Positions 1 to 8,645 of a DNA stretch of 64,000 bases are shown one piece after another. Position 1 is the first letter of the stretch. Every line of letters begins with the position of its first letter. Source of the DNA: VXRN01 sp963664365 (GTDB lineage: Bacteria > Chloroflexota > Dehalococcoidia > Lucifugimonadales > UBA1123). The DNA lies in NCBI GenBank assembly GCA_963664365.1, contig OY761144.1, positions 2,728,001 through 2,792,000 on the forward strand, written 5' to 3'. The translations under genes were made by a program, and so were the position numbers. The notes under the pieces are model-generated. The model saw only the letters and a program-made list of their open reading frames with translations, was not told where the DNA came from and did not search any database.

Positions 1-758
1 AGTACGGTCGGTGGATTCGAGACATAGTCCTCCACGGCAGCCTCGGGGTTGCCCTGTCGCACGGACTGCCCGTCACCGAGCAGATCTTTTCGAGAATCGG
101 CGTCACGTTCGAGCTTGGTCTGCTCGCGATCATCATCGCAGTGGCCATCAGCCTTCCTATCGGCATCCTGTCCGCCATCAGGCAGGACACTTTCGGCGAC
201 TACGTGGGCCGGAGCGTCGCCATAATCTTCATCGCCGCCCCCAGCTTCTGGGTCGCCACGCTCATTTTCCTCTACCCCTCCCTCATCTGGAACTGGTCGC
301 CCAGCATAGATCTTGTCCCACTCACCGAGGACCCGATAGGCAACCTCAAGGTGTTCCTGATCCCGTCGTTCATTTTGGGCATGGCGATGGCCGGCACCGC
401 CATGAGGATGACCCGAACGATGATGCTCGAAGTGCTCAGGCAGGACTACATCAGGACCGCCTTCTCCAAGGGCCTCCGGGAGCGGATCGTCGTATTCAGG
501 CATGCGCTGAAGAACGCGCTGATTCCCGTCGTGACGGTTCTGGGCGCCGAGCTTCCCGTCCTGGTCGGCGGCTCGGTAATCATCGAGCAGATCTTCGCCC
601 TGCCCGGCATGGGAACCCTTCTGATCGACATGCTGCACAGGCGCGACTTCACCATGGTCGCCGGGATAAACATCGTGGTCGCGACAGCCGTGGTCCTGGC
701 AAACCTGGTCGTGGACCTCTCTTATGCCTACCTAGACCCCAGGGTCCGATTTAGATAG
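1..758 (+). CDS. Dipeptide/oligopeptide ABC transporter permease, DppB type (5' end cut by window)
   Basis: Membrane permease that forms one half of the channel for di/oligopeptide or related solute import. The reading frame is open from base 3, so the start lies before the window; about 250 residues remain. The family-typical segment MRMTRTMMLEVLRQDYIRTA and the following KGL..R...RHALKNALIP are the EAA loop that contacts the ATPase. The end VDLSYAYLDPRVR is characteristic of DppB-type permeases. The stop TAG directly abuts the ATG of the next permease, so the two are co-translated. The close similarity to the minus-strand permease at 9757-10767 shows that the window carries two such systems. 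The substrate cannot be told from sequence. Confidence 0.93.
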   Translation, partial: YGRWIRDIVLHGSLGVALSHGLPVTEQIFSRIGVTFELGLLAIIIAVAISLPIGILSAIRQDTFGDYVGRSVAIIFIAAPSFWVATLIFLYPSLIWNWSPSIDLVPLTEDPIGNLKVFLIPSFILGMAMAGTAMRMTRTMMLEVLRQDYIRTAFSKGLRERIVVFRHALKNALIPVVTVLGAELPVLVGGSVIIEQIFALPGMGTLLIDMLHRRDFTMVAGINIVVATAVVLANLVVDLSYAYLDPRVRFR

Positions 759-1661
759 ATGAGCCAAGCGCGAGAACAGACTCTACCGGAGCCGTTACGC
801 CCGAGGCGCAGTCCGCTGAGGGAGTTCTTCAGACGCCTCATTCGGGAGAAGCCGCTCGGAGTCGTGGGCGGCATAATAACCTTCCTGCTGCTCTTCAGCG
901 GCATATTCGCCGGCGTTCTATCTCCCTATCCCTACAACGAGATGCACGCGATAGACAGGTTCGCGCCGCCGTCCGCGGAGTACCTGTTGGGAGCCGATCA
1001 GATCGGGCGCGACATCCTCAGCAGGCTCATTCACGGCGCCCGCGTCTCCATGATCGTCGGGCTTGCCGCCACGTCGGTAACCGTCGCGGTGGCGTCCGTC
1101 ATCGGCATCCCATCCGGCTTCTTGGGCGGAAAGTACGACATCATCGTTCAGAGATTCGTCGATGCTTGGATGGCTTTCCCCTCCCTCCTCGTCCTGCTGA
1201 CCGTGATGTCCGTCGTGGGCCGTGGGATGACGCAAATCGTCGTCGTCATAGGCATACTCAGCGGCATCGGCTGGTCCAGGGTCGTCAGAAGCGCCGTTAT
1301 TGGCATCAAGGAAAACGACTACTTCCTGGCCGCCCACGCGCTGGGCAGCACCAGGTCGGGGACCGTGGTCCGGCACGTGCTCCCGAACATCGCCGCCCCG
1401 ATCATCGTCATTTACAGCGTCAGCATCGGCTGGGCAATCATGTCGGAGGCCGGCCTCAGCTTCCTCGGTTTCGGACTGCCGCCTGAGGTCCCAAGCTGGG
1501 GCGGTATGCTAAGCGGCGAAGGCCGAAGGTTCATGGAGCGAATGCCCGCCCTCGCGGTCTATCCCGGTATCGCCCTTGCCACCGTGATCTACGGCGTCAA
1601 CATGTTCGGCGACGCCGTCAGAGACCTCCTCGACCCCCGCCTCCGCGGCGCGGGCAGCTAG
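759..1661 (+). CDS. Dipeptide/oligopeptide ABC transporter permease, DppC type
   Basis: Second channel subunit of the importer, 300 residues, normal length for DppC. It has a short cytoplasmic N-terminus, a first membrane helix near residues 35-55, the family motif YLLGADQIGRDILSRLIHGA, an EAA loop around KENDYFLAAHALGS with RHVLPNIAAPI, and the ending DPRLRG. The start codon follows the upstream stop with no gap, so the operon order is DppB-DppC. No ATPase gene is present; it must be supplied elsewhere. An amidohydrolase acting on N-acylated D-amino acids follows 90 bases later, which suggests, but does not prove, that the importer feeds peptide or amino-acid-derivative catabolism. Confidence 0.93.
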   Translation: MSQAREQTLPEPLRPRRSPLREFFRRLIREKPLGVVGGIITFLLLFSGIFAGVLSPYPYNEMHAIDRFAPPSAEYLLGADQIGRDILSRLIHGARVSMIVGLAATSVTVAVASVIGIPSGFLGGKYDIIVQRFVDAWMAFPSLLVLLTVMSVVGRGMTQIVVVIGILSGIGWSRVVRSAVIGIKENDYFLAAHALGSTRSGTVVRHVLPNIAAPIIVIYSVSIGWAIMSEAGLSFLGFGLPPEVPSWGGMLSGEGRRFMERMPALAVYPGIALATVIYGVNMFGDAVRDLLDPRLRGAGS

Positions 1662-1705
1662 GCCCCAACTCACCGACATCCCTTCCGAGCGGCAGCCCCG
1701 CCCTG

Positions 1706-1714
1706 TGCTATACT
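1706..1714 (+). promoter_or_regulatory. Extended -10 promoter candidate
   Basis: TGCTATACT is an extended -10 box about 37 bases before the ATG of the amidohydrolase gene. No convincing -35 box is seen, as expected for extended -10 promoters. It would let the amidohydrolase be transcribed separately from the permease genes. Confidence 0.4.
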
Positions 1715-1751
1715 TGGGACTGCCAAGCGAACCCTGTTTTCGAGGCATCTC

Positions 1752-3332
1752 ATGTTCGACGTAATCATATCCGGCGGCGTCGTTGCGGACGGCAGCGGAG
1801 CGCCAACCTTCAGGGCCGACGTCGGCATCGACGGCGAGCGCATAGCCGAGATCGGAGACCTCTCCGAGTCCGGCGCGCGCCGGGTGATCGACGCCACCGG
1901 ACTGACCGTCTCGCCCGGCTTCATAGACACTCACGCCCACTCGGACGGCGTGCTGCTTCTCGACCCTCAGCACGCCAACGGTCTGCGGCAGGGCATCACC
2001 ACCGAGATACTCGGCCAGGACGGCCTCAGCTACGCCCCGTTGTCCGCCGACAACTACCGCGTGTATCGCCGCTACCTGTCCGGCATCCTGGGCGAGCCGC
2101 CGGAAGACCTGGACATGTCCAGCGTCGCCGCCTTCAGGTCGCACTACCACAAAAAAGTTGCCGTCAACACGGCGTACAACATCGCACACGGAGCGGTCCG
2201 GCTGGAGACGGTCGGCTTCAGGGACGTACCACTGCGCGGCGACGCCATGGAAAGCGCGCGCGACCTCGTCCGGCAGGGAATGGAGGAGGGGGCGGTCGGC
2301 TTCGCTACAGGCATGTCCTACCATCCGAACGCCTGGAGCGACACCGACGAGCTTGTGGAGATATGCGAGGTCGTGGCCGAGTACGGCGGCGTCTATACGA
2401 CCCACCTCAGAGACGTGAACACCGACAGGGGCTTCGGCGGCGGCGGAGTGGCTGAGGCGCTCGAAATAGGGCGGAGGTCAGGCGTGAAGGTCCACTTCTC
2501 CCACCACCGCACTCACCCGTACAACGCGGGACAGGTGGCGGAGCAGGTGGAGTTGATCGACAAGGCAAAGGCGGAGGGGGTCGATTGCACGCTGGAGCTA
2601 TATCCGTATCCGACCGGAAGCTCGTTCCCGCTGAGCTTCCTTCCCAGCGACATACACGAGGGCGGTACCGAGGCGATAATGGGCCGCCTGCGAGACAGGC
2701 GAAGGCGCGACCGCCTCGTGAGAGAGCTTGAGACCCACCCCCGCCGCACGCTCCACGACGCGGTGTTCACGTACATGAAGGTCAACAAGGACTTGGAGGG
2801 AATGAGCCTGCCGGACGTCGCCGAGCAGCGCGGCGCGAGCTTGGGCGAGACGCTAATCGAGCTTCTGATCGAGGAGGACGGGCAGATCTGCTATCGGGGC
2901 GCGCCGCCGGACAGCGTGCGGGTGTGGGACCAGGTCAGCCGCGACGCCGTGGAGCTTCTCTCAAGGCCGGACTACATGGTCGGCAGCGACGCGATTCCGA
3001 TAGGGTCGATGCCGCATCCACGCGCATACGGCTGCTTCCCGCGCTTCCTCGGCAGGCTGAGGAAGAAGCACCCCATAATGAGCCTCGAACAGACGGTGCA
3101 GCGAATGACCGACAACCCCGCAAGTCGGTTCGGACTGACCGGCCGGGGCCTCATCCAGAGAGGCGCATTCGCGGACATCGTCGTCTTCGACGCCGACCAC
3201 GTCATGGACAACGCCACCTACGACGACCCGATCCAGTTCCCAACGGGCATCCCGTTCGTCCTGGTCAACGGCCAAGTGGCAGTGGACAACGAACGCTGCA
3301 CGGGGGTCTTGGCAGGGCGGGCAGTGCCATAG
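1752..3332 (+). CDS. N-acyl-D-amino-acid deacylase / D-aminoacylase family amidohydrolase
   Basis: Metal-dependent amidohydrolase of the D-aminoacylase group, 526 residues, the usual size. The N-terminal small beta domain (DVIISGGVVADGSG) leads to the metal motif HAHSD (about residue 62). Later candidate ligands lie in TTHLRDV, KVHFSHHRTH and the C-terminal GSDAIP. The C-terminus returns to the beta-sandwich (GAFADIVVFD), typical for this superfamily. These enzymes remove acyl groups from N-acyl-D-amino acids or related amides in the cytoplasm. The ATG is preceded by a weak purine-rich stretch. Position behind peptide permeases fits catabolism of imported compounds. The exact substrate is unknown; D-glutamate or D-aspartate deacylases and dihydroorotase-like relatives are alternatives. 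Confidence 0.88.
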   Translation: MFDVIISGGVVADGSGAPTFRADVGIDGERIAEIGDLSESGARRVIDATGLTVSPGFIDTHAHSDGVLLLDPQHANGLRQGITTEILGQDGLSYAPLSADNYRVYRRYLSGILGEPPEDLDMSSVAAFRSHYHKKVAVNTAYNIAHGAVRLETVGFRDVPLRGDAMESARDLVRQGMEEGAVGFATGMSYHPNAWSDTDELVEICEVVAEYGGVYTTHLRDVNTDRGFGGGGVAEALEIGRRSGVKVHFSHHRTHPYNAGQVAEQVELIDKAKAEGVDCTLELYPYPTGSSFPLSFLPSDIHEGGTEAIMGRLRDRRRRDRLVRELETHPRRTLHDAVFTYMKVNKDLEGMSLPDVAEQRGASLGETLIELLIEEDGQICYRGAPPDSVRVWDQVSRDAVELLSRPDYMVGSDAIPIGSMPHPRAYGCFPRFLGRLRKKHPIMSLEQTVQRMTDNPASRFGLTGRGLIQRGAFADIVVFDADHVMDNATYDDPIQFPTGIPFVLVNGQVAVDNERCTGVLAGRAVP

Positions 3333-3385
3333 ATGGGCTATAATGTCATTGCACTCACGGGTTATCCTGAGAGAGGAACTCAAGC

Positions 3386-4312
3386 ATGGCTAAGCGGATC
3401 AGCATCATCAACTTCAAGGGCGGGGTGGGGAAGACCACCCTGGCGTTTCATCTTGGGACGGGACTTGCCCTACTTGATGCGCGGGTGTTACTCGTGGACA
3501 TGGATCATCAGAGTAGTCTGTCTATTCTCTGTCTCAGGTCAGCTACGTGGCAACAGACTGTTAAAGATGGAAAGACAGTAGATCGAATATTCCGACCATT
3601 CATTGGTCAACTGTCAGAACTTCCGGGCCGTGAGATCATCGTCCAATCTCCGATGAAGCATTTAGGCTCGGCATACGTTGCCATGGATATTGCGCCAGCC
3701 AGCCTACAATTGGACGATGTTGAGATCGAGTTGACCGCCACACATCAAGGGAACGCCATTCAATCGGAGTGGAACAAGCGGACCTTGCTCTGTCGGTGGA
3801 TTGAAGAGACCGGAATTGATAAGGAGTATGACTACATCATATTCGACTGCCCACCGGCTACGAAGATTGTCTCTCAGAATGCCATTGCCGCTAGTCACGG
3901 ATACGTGGTTCCGGTCGTTCCTGAAGCCGTGATGGAGAGAGGCGCTCCCCATCTCGTTGACATGATGAAATCTGGCATCGACGCCAAACTCAAAGCCCTC
4001 GTGCCGTTCGGGGAATTACGCGCGTTTCATGTTCCAGATACGAAGCTCGTCGGACTGGTAATCACCAGGATTCAGAGGGCCAGTGGTGGGTTTACCAATG
4101 ACCACAGGCAACACCTGTCTTCGTTGGAAAGACTGTGGGGAAATGATCTGATGAAACCTTATATCTTCCAGGGTGCCGGAGTGTACGAAGCCATATCAGA
4201 TGGTGTCCCAGTATATAATCGATACCATACGCAGAATGTCGGTGGGAGAGGGATTCATAAGCAGTACCTAGAGTTGACGCACGGAATCAAGGGAAGGATT
4301 GATGCCTTATGA
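3386..4312 (+). CDS. ParA/Soj-like AAA ATPase
   Basis: Deviant Walker-A ATPase of the ParA/MinD superfamily, 308 residues. The P-loop is KGGVGKTT near residues 12-19. VLLVDMDHQSSLS supplies switch I, and YIIFDCPPATK is the Walker-B-like element. Such proteins move DNA or cell components by ATP-driven dimer cycling. There is no obvious parB; the next gene overlaps by four bases (ATGA) and is probably its partner. The insert between Walker A and B is long, and the base composition is more AT-rich than the flanks, suggesting acquisition. A GGAA-containing ribosome site precedes the ATG. It could belong to a plasmid-derived, phage-derived or other accessory module; the true chromosome partition ParA is usually near the origin with parB. 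Confidence 0.88.
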   Translation: MAKRISIINFKGGVGKTTLAFHLGTGLALLDARVLLVDMDHQSSLSILCLRSATWQQTVKDGKTVDRIFRPFIGQLSELPGREIIVQSPMKHLGSAYVAMDIAPASLQLDDVEIELTATHQGNAIQSEWNKRTLLCRWIEETGIDKEYDYIIFDCPPATKIVSQNAIAASHGYVVPVVPEAVMERGAPHLVDMMKSGIDAKLKALVPFGELRAFHVPDTKLVGLVITRIQRASGGFTNDHRQHLSSLERLWGNDLMKPYIFQGAGVYEAISDGVPVYNRYHTQNVGGRGIHKQYLELTHGIKGRIDAL

Positions 4313-4827
4313 GGGACACCCAATCCAGATTTCGCGACAACTCGATGCCGGATACCCCTGAAGGTCAAGTACTGGTCGATGATATTGTTCGATACTTGTC
4401 GGGTCTAGCAAGGCTGCACTCCGAAGAGAAGACTGGTAACTCTGAATTGAGCCGGGGACTAAGGTGCTTGGTCAGGGCGTTGCGTCCATATTCGGATTCT
4501 CCAATCTCAGAGTTGAGCTTCGCCCTTTCCCAGGAGATTCAACCAAGCAATGCCAAGGGTTCTCATCGGAAACCTCGGGCAACGCTTCCACCCGATTTGG
4601 AATCACTGGGCCAGTCGGAAATCAATAGAATACTCGAAGATGACAGATACACCAAGCAGCAGGTCGCCGAACTAGGGTCTCGGCGTTTTGGAATCTCCCG
4701 ATCGAAGCTGGAGCGACTTCGCAAGGAAGATGCGCTGCAATCGGTCAGGGCCGCACTGGAGCATGAGCTTTCGCTCGATGTGATTTCCGAAGAGGCTCGG
4801 AAGGGCGGTATGGCGAGGGCAGTCTGA
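4309..4827 (+). CDS. Unknown protein coupled to ParA-like ATPase
   Basis: Hydrophilic 172-residue protein that I do not recognise. It starts inside the ParA stop codon (ATGA overlap), so translation is coupled and a physical partnership is likely. The C-terminal third (residues about 105-165) is rich in charged residues and reads like a helix-turn-helix or coiled segment (KQQVAELGSRRFGISRSKLE). A DNA-binding role, as with ParB-like or CopG-like partners of ParA, is therefore reasonable but only inferred. No ParB box or ParB CTPase motif (GERR) is seen. Composition matches the ParA gene rather than the flanking high-GC genes. Confidence 0.75.
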   Translation: MRDTQSRFRDNSMPDTPEGQVLVDDIVRYLSGLARLHSEEKTGNSELSRGLRCLVRALRPYSDSPISELSFALSQEIQPSNAKGSHRKPRATLPPDLESLGQSEINRILEDDRYTKQQVAELGSRRFGISRSKLERLRKEDALQSVRAALEHELSLDVISEEARKGGMARAV

Positions 4828-4864
4828 TTTCTGACTCCTCCATCCGAAACCAGACCTTTCAGTC

Positions 4865-5614
4865 TTGGCAAACTTCCCATCCCCTATAGAAGCCGCCGTC
4901 GCCGCGCTCGCCATGTTCATCGGCTCGACCGTGCTCTCCACGGTCGGCTTTGGCATCGGGATGACCTCGATCCCGCTGTTGCTGTTCGCGCTGGAACCTC
5001 AGACCGTGATAGTCGTGCTCAACGCGGTGTCGCTCCCGCTGTTCGCGCTGATCGTTTACCAGAACCGCGCTGAACTTCCGAAACGCCGCGTCCTTCCCTG
5101 GGCAATAGCCGGGATGGTCGGAGCGCCCGTAGGCGTAATCGTGCTCAAGGACGCCGACGCAACGCTGCTCAAAATAGCCATCACAGTCGTCATCATCGCG
5201 CTGACGATACTGGTGGCCTCCAACGTCAAGACGCCGATCCCCAAGGGCACGATTTCGGGACTTGTCGTCGCGTTCGTGGTCTCGGTATTGCTGAACGCGC
5301 TGGGCATAGGCGGGCCCCTAATCGCCCTCTACGCTCTGGCCCAGGGCTGGGGACGCAACACCGTCAGGGGTGCGCTGTCGCTCTACTTCCTATGCGTCGA
5401 GGCGGCGGGAGTCGTCGGATACGGGTTCGCCGGACTGCTCACCGCGGAGCGCGTGTGGCTGATCGCGATCGTGACCATTCCCGTCGTGCTGGGCTTCTGG
5501 CTTGGGACTCAGCTGGTGCGCAGGATGAACGAGACCATGTTCCAACGCGCGGCGGTCGCGGTGATACTCGTCACCAGCGCCATGGTGCTCGCTCGGGAGG
5601 TGTCCTCGCTATAG
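4865..5614 (+). CDS. TauE/SafE family sulfite/organosulfonate exporter-like membrane protein
   Basis: Integral membrane protein of 249 residues with a hydrophobic pattern consistent with about eight helices. The first repeat contains GFGIGMTSIPLLLFAL and the second GIGGPLIALYALAQGW, the paired glycine-rich motifs of the TauE/SafE (DUF81) family, which exports small sulfur anions or similar metabolites. The start is a TTG at 4865, chosen because the N-terminal helix is then complete; an internal ATG at 4913 is the alternative. It lies about 45 bases before the enolase-superfamily gene and could share its transcript, perhaps exporting a by-product, but that is inference. Confidence 0.85.
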   Translation: MANFPSPIEAAVAALAMFIGSTVLSTVGFGIGMTSIPLLLFALEPQTVIVVLNAVSLPLFALIVYQNRAELPKRRVLPWAIAGMVGAPVGVIVLKDADATLLKIAITVVIIALTILVASNVKTPIPKGTISGLVVAFVVSVLLNALGIGGPLIALYALAQGWGRNTVRGALSLYFLCVEAAGVVGYGFAGLLTAERVWLIAIVTIPVVLGFWLGTQLVRRMNETMFQRAAVAVILVTSAMVLAREVSSL

Positions 5615-5659
5615 CTGCGCGGTGCTACACTGTACGATACGCAACTTAGGAGACAACCC

Positions 5660-6799
5660 ATGAAGATCACCAAGGTCGAGGCCATCGGCGCGAGCCGTTA
5701 CCTGTTCGCGAAGGTCCACACCGACGAGGGGATCACCGGCATCGGCGAGTCAGGGGCCTGGGGATACCTCGAAGCCTCGAAATCGGCAATCGAGCTGTAC
5801 GCGCGATACCTCGTCGGCAAGAACCCGCTCAGAATCGAGCACCACTGGCAGTACATGTACCGCTTCTCCCACTTCAGGGGAGCCGCGATCATGGGCGCGC
5901 TCAGCGCGCTGGACATCGCCATGTGGGACATCGCGGGCAAGTACTTCGGCGTCCCGACCTACCAGCTCCTCGGCGGCAAGACGCGGGACAAGGCGCGAGT
6001 TTACTACCACGTATTCGGAGACACGCGCGAAACGCTGGTGCAGGGGGTGAAGGACGCCAAGGCGAAGGGGTTCACCGCCGTCGGCCACCTGACGCCGTTC
6101 CTGGACGAAGACAGGGACGTCCCATACTTCAAGACGCATGCCAACAAGATAAGGGACGCCATCGACGCGGTCGGAATGTACCGCGACGCCGTTGGGGACG
6201 ACGTAGATCTTTGCATCGAGATCCACCGCCGGCTGACGCCAGCCGAGGCTATCGTCCTGGCGCGCGGAATCGAGCAGTTCTACCCGTTCTTCTACGAGGA
6301 CCCCATCCTACCGGAGAACTTCGACGCCATGGAGCTTGTCGCGCAGCACATCAACATCCCGATAGCGACGGGCGAGCGTCTTCACACGATCCACGAGTTC
6401 GAGATGCTGCTCAGGCGCGGGGCCGTCCAGTACGTCAGGCCCGACGTTTGCATGGTCGGCGGCATCACGCACGCCAAGAAGATAGCCGCGCTGGCAGAGG
6501 CGAACTACGTCGGCGTCGTGCCGCACAACCCGCTCAGCCCCGTGAGCACGGCGGCGTGCCTGCAGATCGCGGCCTGCATCCCCAACTTCGCGCTCCAAGA
6601 GTACCCGACGGGCGAAGACGAGCCGCCGAAGTCCGAGATAGTCAAGTCCGCCGTCACACAGGAGAACGGCTACCTGATAATCCCGGACTCGCCCGGAATC
6701 GGGATCGAGCTGGCCGAGGACGCGGCCGAGAGGCATCCGTTCACTCCGAGAGTGGTAGAGACCCGCCTCCACGAAGACGGCTCGGTGATAGACCAGTAG
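5660..6799 (+). CDS. Mandelate racemase/muconate lactonizing enzyme (enolase superfamily) sugar-acid dehydratase-like
   Basis: Enolase-superfamily enzyme of 379 residues. The N-terminal capping domain begins MKITKVEAIG; the TIM-barrel part carries metal ligands on successive strands: E in LCIEIHRRL, E in FYEDPILPEN and E in IATGERL. The general-base histidine is in VVPHNPLSP. The EIH and PHNPLSP arrangement matches the galactonate/mannonate dehydratase side of the superfamily, which dehydrates aldonic or uronic acids. A good AGGAGA ribosome site precedes the ATG. Its last 29 codons and about 10 downstream bases recur as an orphan fragment at 13923-14020, about 93 percent identical. Substrate unknown. 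Confidence 0.88.
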   Translation: MKITKVEAIGASRYLFAKVHTDEGITGIGESGAWGYLEASKSAIELYARYLVGKNPLRIEHHWQYMYRFSHFRGAAIMGALSALDIAMWDIAGKYFGVPTYQLLGGKTRDKARVYYHVFGDTRETLVQGVKDAKAKGFTAVGHLTPFLDEDRDVPYFKTHANKIRDAIDAVGMYRDAVGDDVDLCIEIHRRLTPAEAIVLARGIEQFYPFFYEDPILPENFDAMELVAQHINIPIATGERLHTIHEFEMLLRRGAVQYVRPDVCMVGGITHAKKIAALAEANYVGVVPHNPLSPVSTAACLQIAACIPNFALQEYPTGEDEPPKSEIVKSAVTQENGYLIIPDSPGIGIELAEDAAERHPFTPRVVETRLHEDGSVIDQ

Positions 6800-6855
6800 T
6801 CAAGAGCGGCGGAACCTGTCCTAGATTAGTAGGCGCCGCACGCGAGCGCGAAAAT

Positions 6856-6892
6856 CCCCTCTCCCTCAGGGAGAGGGTTAGGGTGAGGGTGA
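6856..6892 (+). repeat. Dispersed palindromic repeat (CCCTCTCCCT family), copy 1
   Basis: Short element: CCCCTCTCCCTCAGGGAGAG hairpin followed by a GGTTAGGGTGAGGGTGA tail. Related copies occur at 9638-9676 (opposite orientation), 30471-30506 and 34696-34733. It resembles REP-type intergenic palindromes and lies in the gap after the dehydratase gene. Confidence 0.85.
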
Positions 6893-6938
6893 CACGCCCG
6901 CCTACTAACTTGGGACAGTCTCAGAGCGACGTCTGCGT

Positions 6939-6967
6939 TTGAGTTAGATTCCGTCCCCTCATATACT
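6939..6967 (+). promoter_or_regulatory. Sigma-70-type promoter for the RHH antitoxin gene
   Basis: TTGAGT and TATACT are separated by 17 bases and lie 31 bases before the ATG of the antitoxin gene at 6999. Confidence 0.55.
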
Positions 6968-6998
6968 GGTAGCGTCACAGACGAGGGAGTTCATAATA

Positions 6999-7262
6999 AT
7001 GAAGAACATCACCGTATCCATAGACGACGAAACCTACCGCCTCTCACGCGAGAAGGCCGCGGAGGCGGGAACCTCCATATCTGCGCTGGTTCAAGACTAC
7101 TTGGTCAACATCGCCGAGGGTCGAGTTACCGAAACTCGATTCGAACGTCTTGCCCGACTTCAGGAAGAGATTCAAGCCGACATAGACGCCGAGGGCGGCG
7201 GCCTGCGGATGAAGGACAACCTTCCCCGGGAGGCATTGTACGATCGCGATGCGTTTCGTTGA
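6999..7262 (+). CDS. Ribbon-helix-helix antitoxin (VapB-like)
   Basis: Small 87-residue protein. The opening KNITVSIDDETYRLSREKAA is an RHH DNA-binding fold, and SISALVQDYL supplies the helix pair. The acidic C-terminus would wrap a PIN-domain toxin. It has its own promoter and a GAGGGA ribosome site. The toxin reading frame starts at 7249, overlapping the antitoxin end by 14 bases as in vapBC operons, but it is broken after 29 codons. The antitoxin is therefore an orphan that can only autoregulate or cross-talk. Confidence 0.8.
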   Translation: MKNITVSIDDETYRLSREKAAEAGTSISALVQDYLVNIAEGRVTETRFERLARLQEEIQADIDAEGGGLRMKDNLPREALYDRDAFR

Positions 7263-7338
7263 TACCAACATCCTGCTCTATGCGGTCAGTACGCTCCCTG
7301 AGGAAATTGAGAAGCGCAACCAGCACGATGGACTTTGA
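7249..7338 (+). pseudogene. Truncated VapC (PIN-domain toxin) remnant
   Basis: The frame reads MRFVDTNILLYAVSTLPEE then stops after 29 codons. VDTNILLYA is the hallmark N-terminus of PIN ribonucleases, including the first catalytic aspartate. The remaining roughly 100 residues with the other acidic residues are absent; the sequence runs straight into the acetyltransferase start at 7328. A deletion has joined the toxin start to the next gene. Confidence 0.8.
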
Positions 7339-8521
7339 GATCAGAACGATCAGGGAAGAGGAGTTCGAGCAGTGGGTGAAGGCCGGGAGCCTCGGATTTG
7401 GGTCCCACGCGACCGATGAGCATGTAGCGCTCAACAAGTCGCTCTCTGAGGCGGACAGGACCTTCGGCGCGTTCGACGGATCGAGAATCGTAGGAACTAC
7501 GACCACTCGACCACTCGCGATCACCATCCCCGGCGGCTCGGCAAAGCTGGGTTACGTGGACGAGGTGGCGGTGATTCCAACCCACCGGCGTCGGGGGATA
7601 CTGACCCGGATGATGCGCTCTCAGTTGGACCAGATGCGCGAGCGCGGAGAGCCGATGGCGGCGCTGGGCGCGTCAGAGAGCCTCATCTACGAGCGTTTCG
7701 GCTTCGGAATAGCGACGTGGAGTTCCAAGTGGAAGATAGACCGTCGGCACACATCGTTCAAGTTCCCTCCGCAATGCGGCGGACACCTCGATTTTATCGA
7801 CAAAGATGCGGCGAGGGAGGAATGGCCCAAGCTGTACGCGAGACTTGCCGGTGACCGTCCGGGGATGGTCCACTTCAACGCGGCATACTGGGCCGGCTCA
7901 CTGCGCGGTTCCGAGGGGTTGGGCCCTGGGACATCCGACTTCTTCCACGTCGCCTACATACGCGGCGAGCGGGTCTCAGGACTCGTCTCGTACCGGATAC
8001 GCGACGGCGCGGTACTCGCCATATTTCTGCTAGGCGAGGACTCGGAGGTGGAAGCCGAGTTGTGGAGGTACTGCTTCGGGATAGACTTGATGACGGCCAT
8101 CGAGGGATTCAACCGTCCCACCGACGACCCACTGCTTTGGCGACTGGAAGACTCCAGGCGGCTGGAGCGCTCGACAGGCGATCAATTGTGGCTGCGACTA
8201 ATCGACGTTGAGGCCGCGCTCGAATCGCGCTCTTACGATACAGACGGCGAGCTGACGCTGGGCGTCCACGACTCTTTCTGCGAATGGAACGACGGTGTCT
8301 ATACGCTGGAAGCGGGGCCGGACGGCGCAGTCGTGTCAAGAAACGGCAGTTCACCGGACATCGACCTGACCGCGGCCGAGCTTGCGGCGGCGTATCTCGG
8401 CGGAGTCTCGTTCGATACGCTGGCGAGAGCGGGTCGGGTACAGGCTAGGAGCGCCGAGGCGCTGGACTTGGCGGACAGGATGTTCAGAACTCCCCGCGCG
8501 CCGTGGACTTTGGAGATGTAG
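7328..8521 (+). CDS. Eis-like GNAT family N-acetyltransferase
   Basis: About 397 residues with the three-part layout of Eis-type acetyltransferases. It has an N-terminal GNAT domain (residues 1-150), a second GNAT-like domain, and a C-terminal SCP2-like sterol-carrier fold ending in the carboxylate that serves as base in Eis. The acetyl-CoA pyrophosphate loop is visible as VAVIPTHRRRGILTRMM. The ATG at 7328 is preferred over an upstream in-frame start at 7259, because the extra 23 residues are translation of the broken vapC region in another frame. Family members acetylate amines of aminoglycosides or peptides. The native ribosome site may have been lost in the vapC deletion. Confidence 0.85.
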   Translation: MDFEIRTIREEEFEQWVKAGSLGFGSHATDEHVALNKSLSEADRTFGAFDGSRIVGTTTTRPLAITIPGGSAKLGYVDEVAVIPTHRRRGILTRMMRSQLDQMRERGEPMAALGASESLIYERFGFGIATWSSKWKIDRRHTSFKFPPQCGGHLDFIDKDAAREEWPKLYARLAGDRPGMVHFNAAYWAGSLRGSEGLGPGTSDFFHVAYIRGERVSGLVSYRIRDGAVLAIFLLGEDSEVEAELWRYCFGIDLMTAIEGFNRPTDDPLLWRLEDSRRLERSTGDQLWLRLIDVEAALESRSYDTDGELTLGVHDSFCEWNDGVYTLEAGPDGAVVSRNGSSPDIDLTAAELAAAYLGGVSFDTLARAGRVQARSAEALDLADRMFRTPRAPWTLEM

Positions 8522-8645
8522 GGTATTTCGAAAGTCGCCTCACTATGAGAGGGATACCCCTTCGACTCCGCTTCGCTACGCTCAGGGCAAACGGGGAAAG
8601 CATACGGTTATGGACAATCGAAAGACCCTGGGGCGGTTTCAAGCT

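Noticed and set aside
3386..4827. Integrated plasmid partition locus
   Set aside because: No replication initiator, parB or relaxase nearby; ParA alone is not enough.
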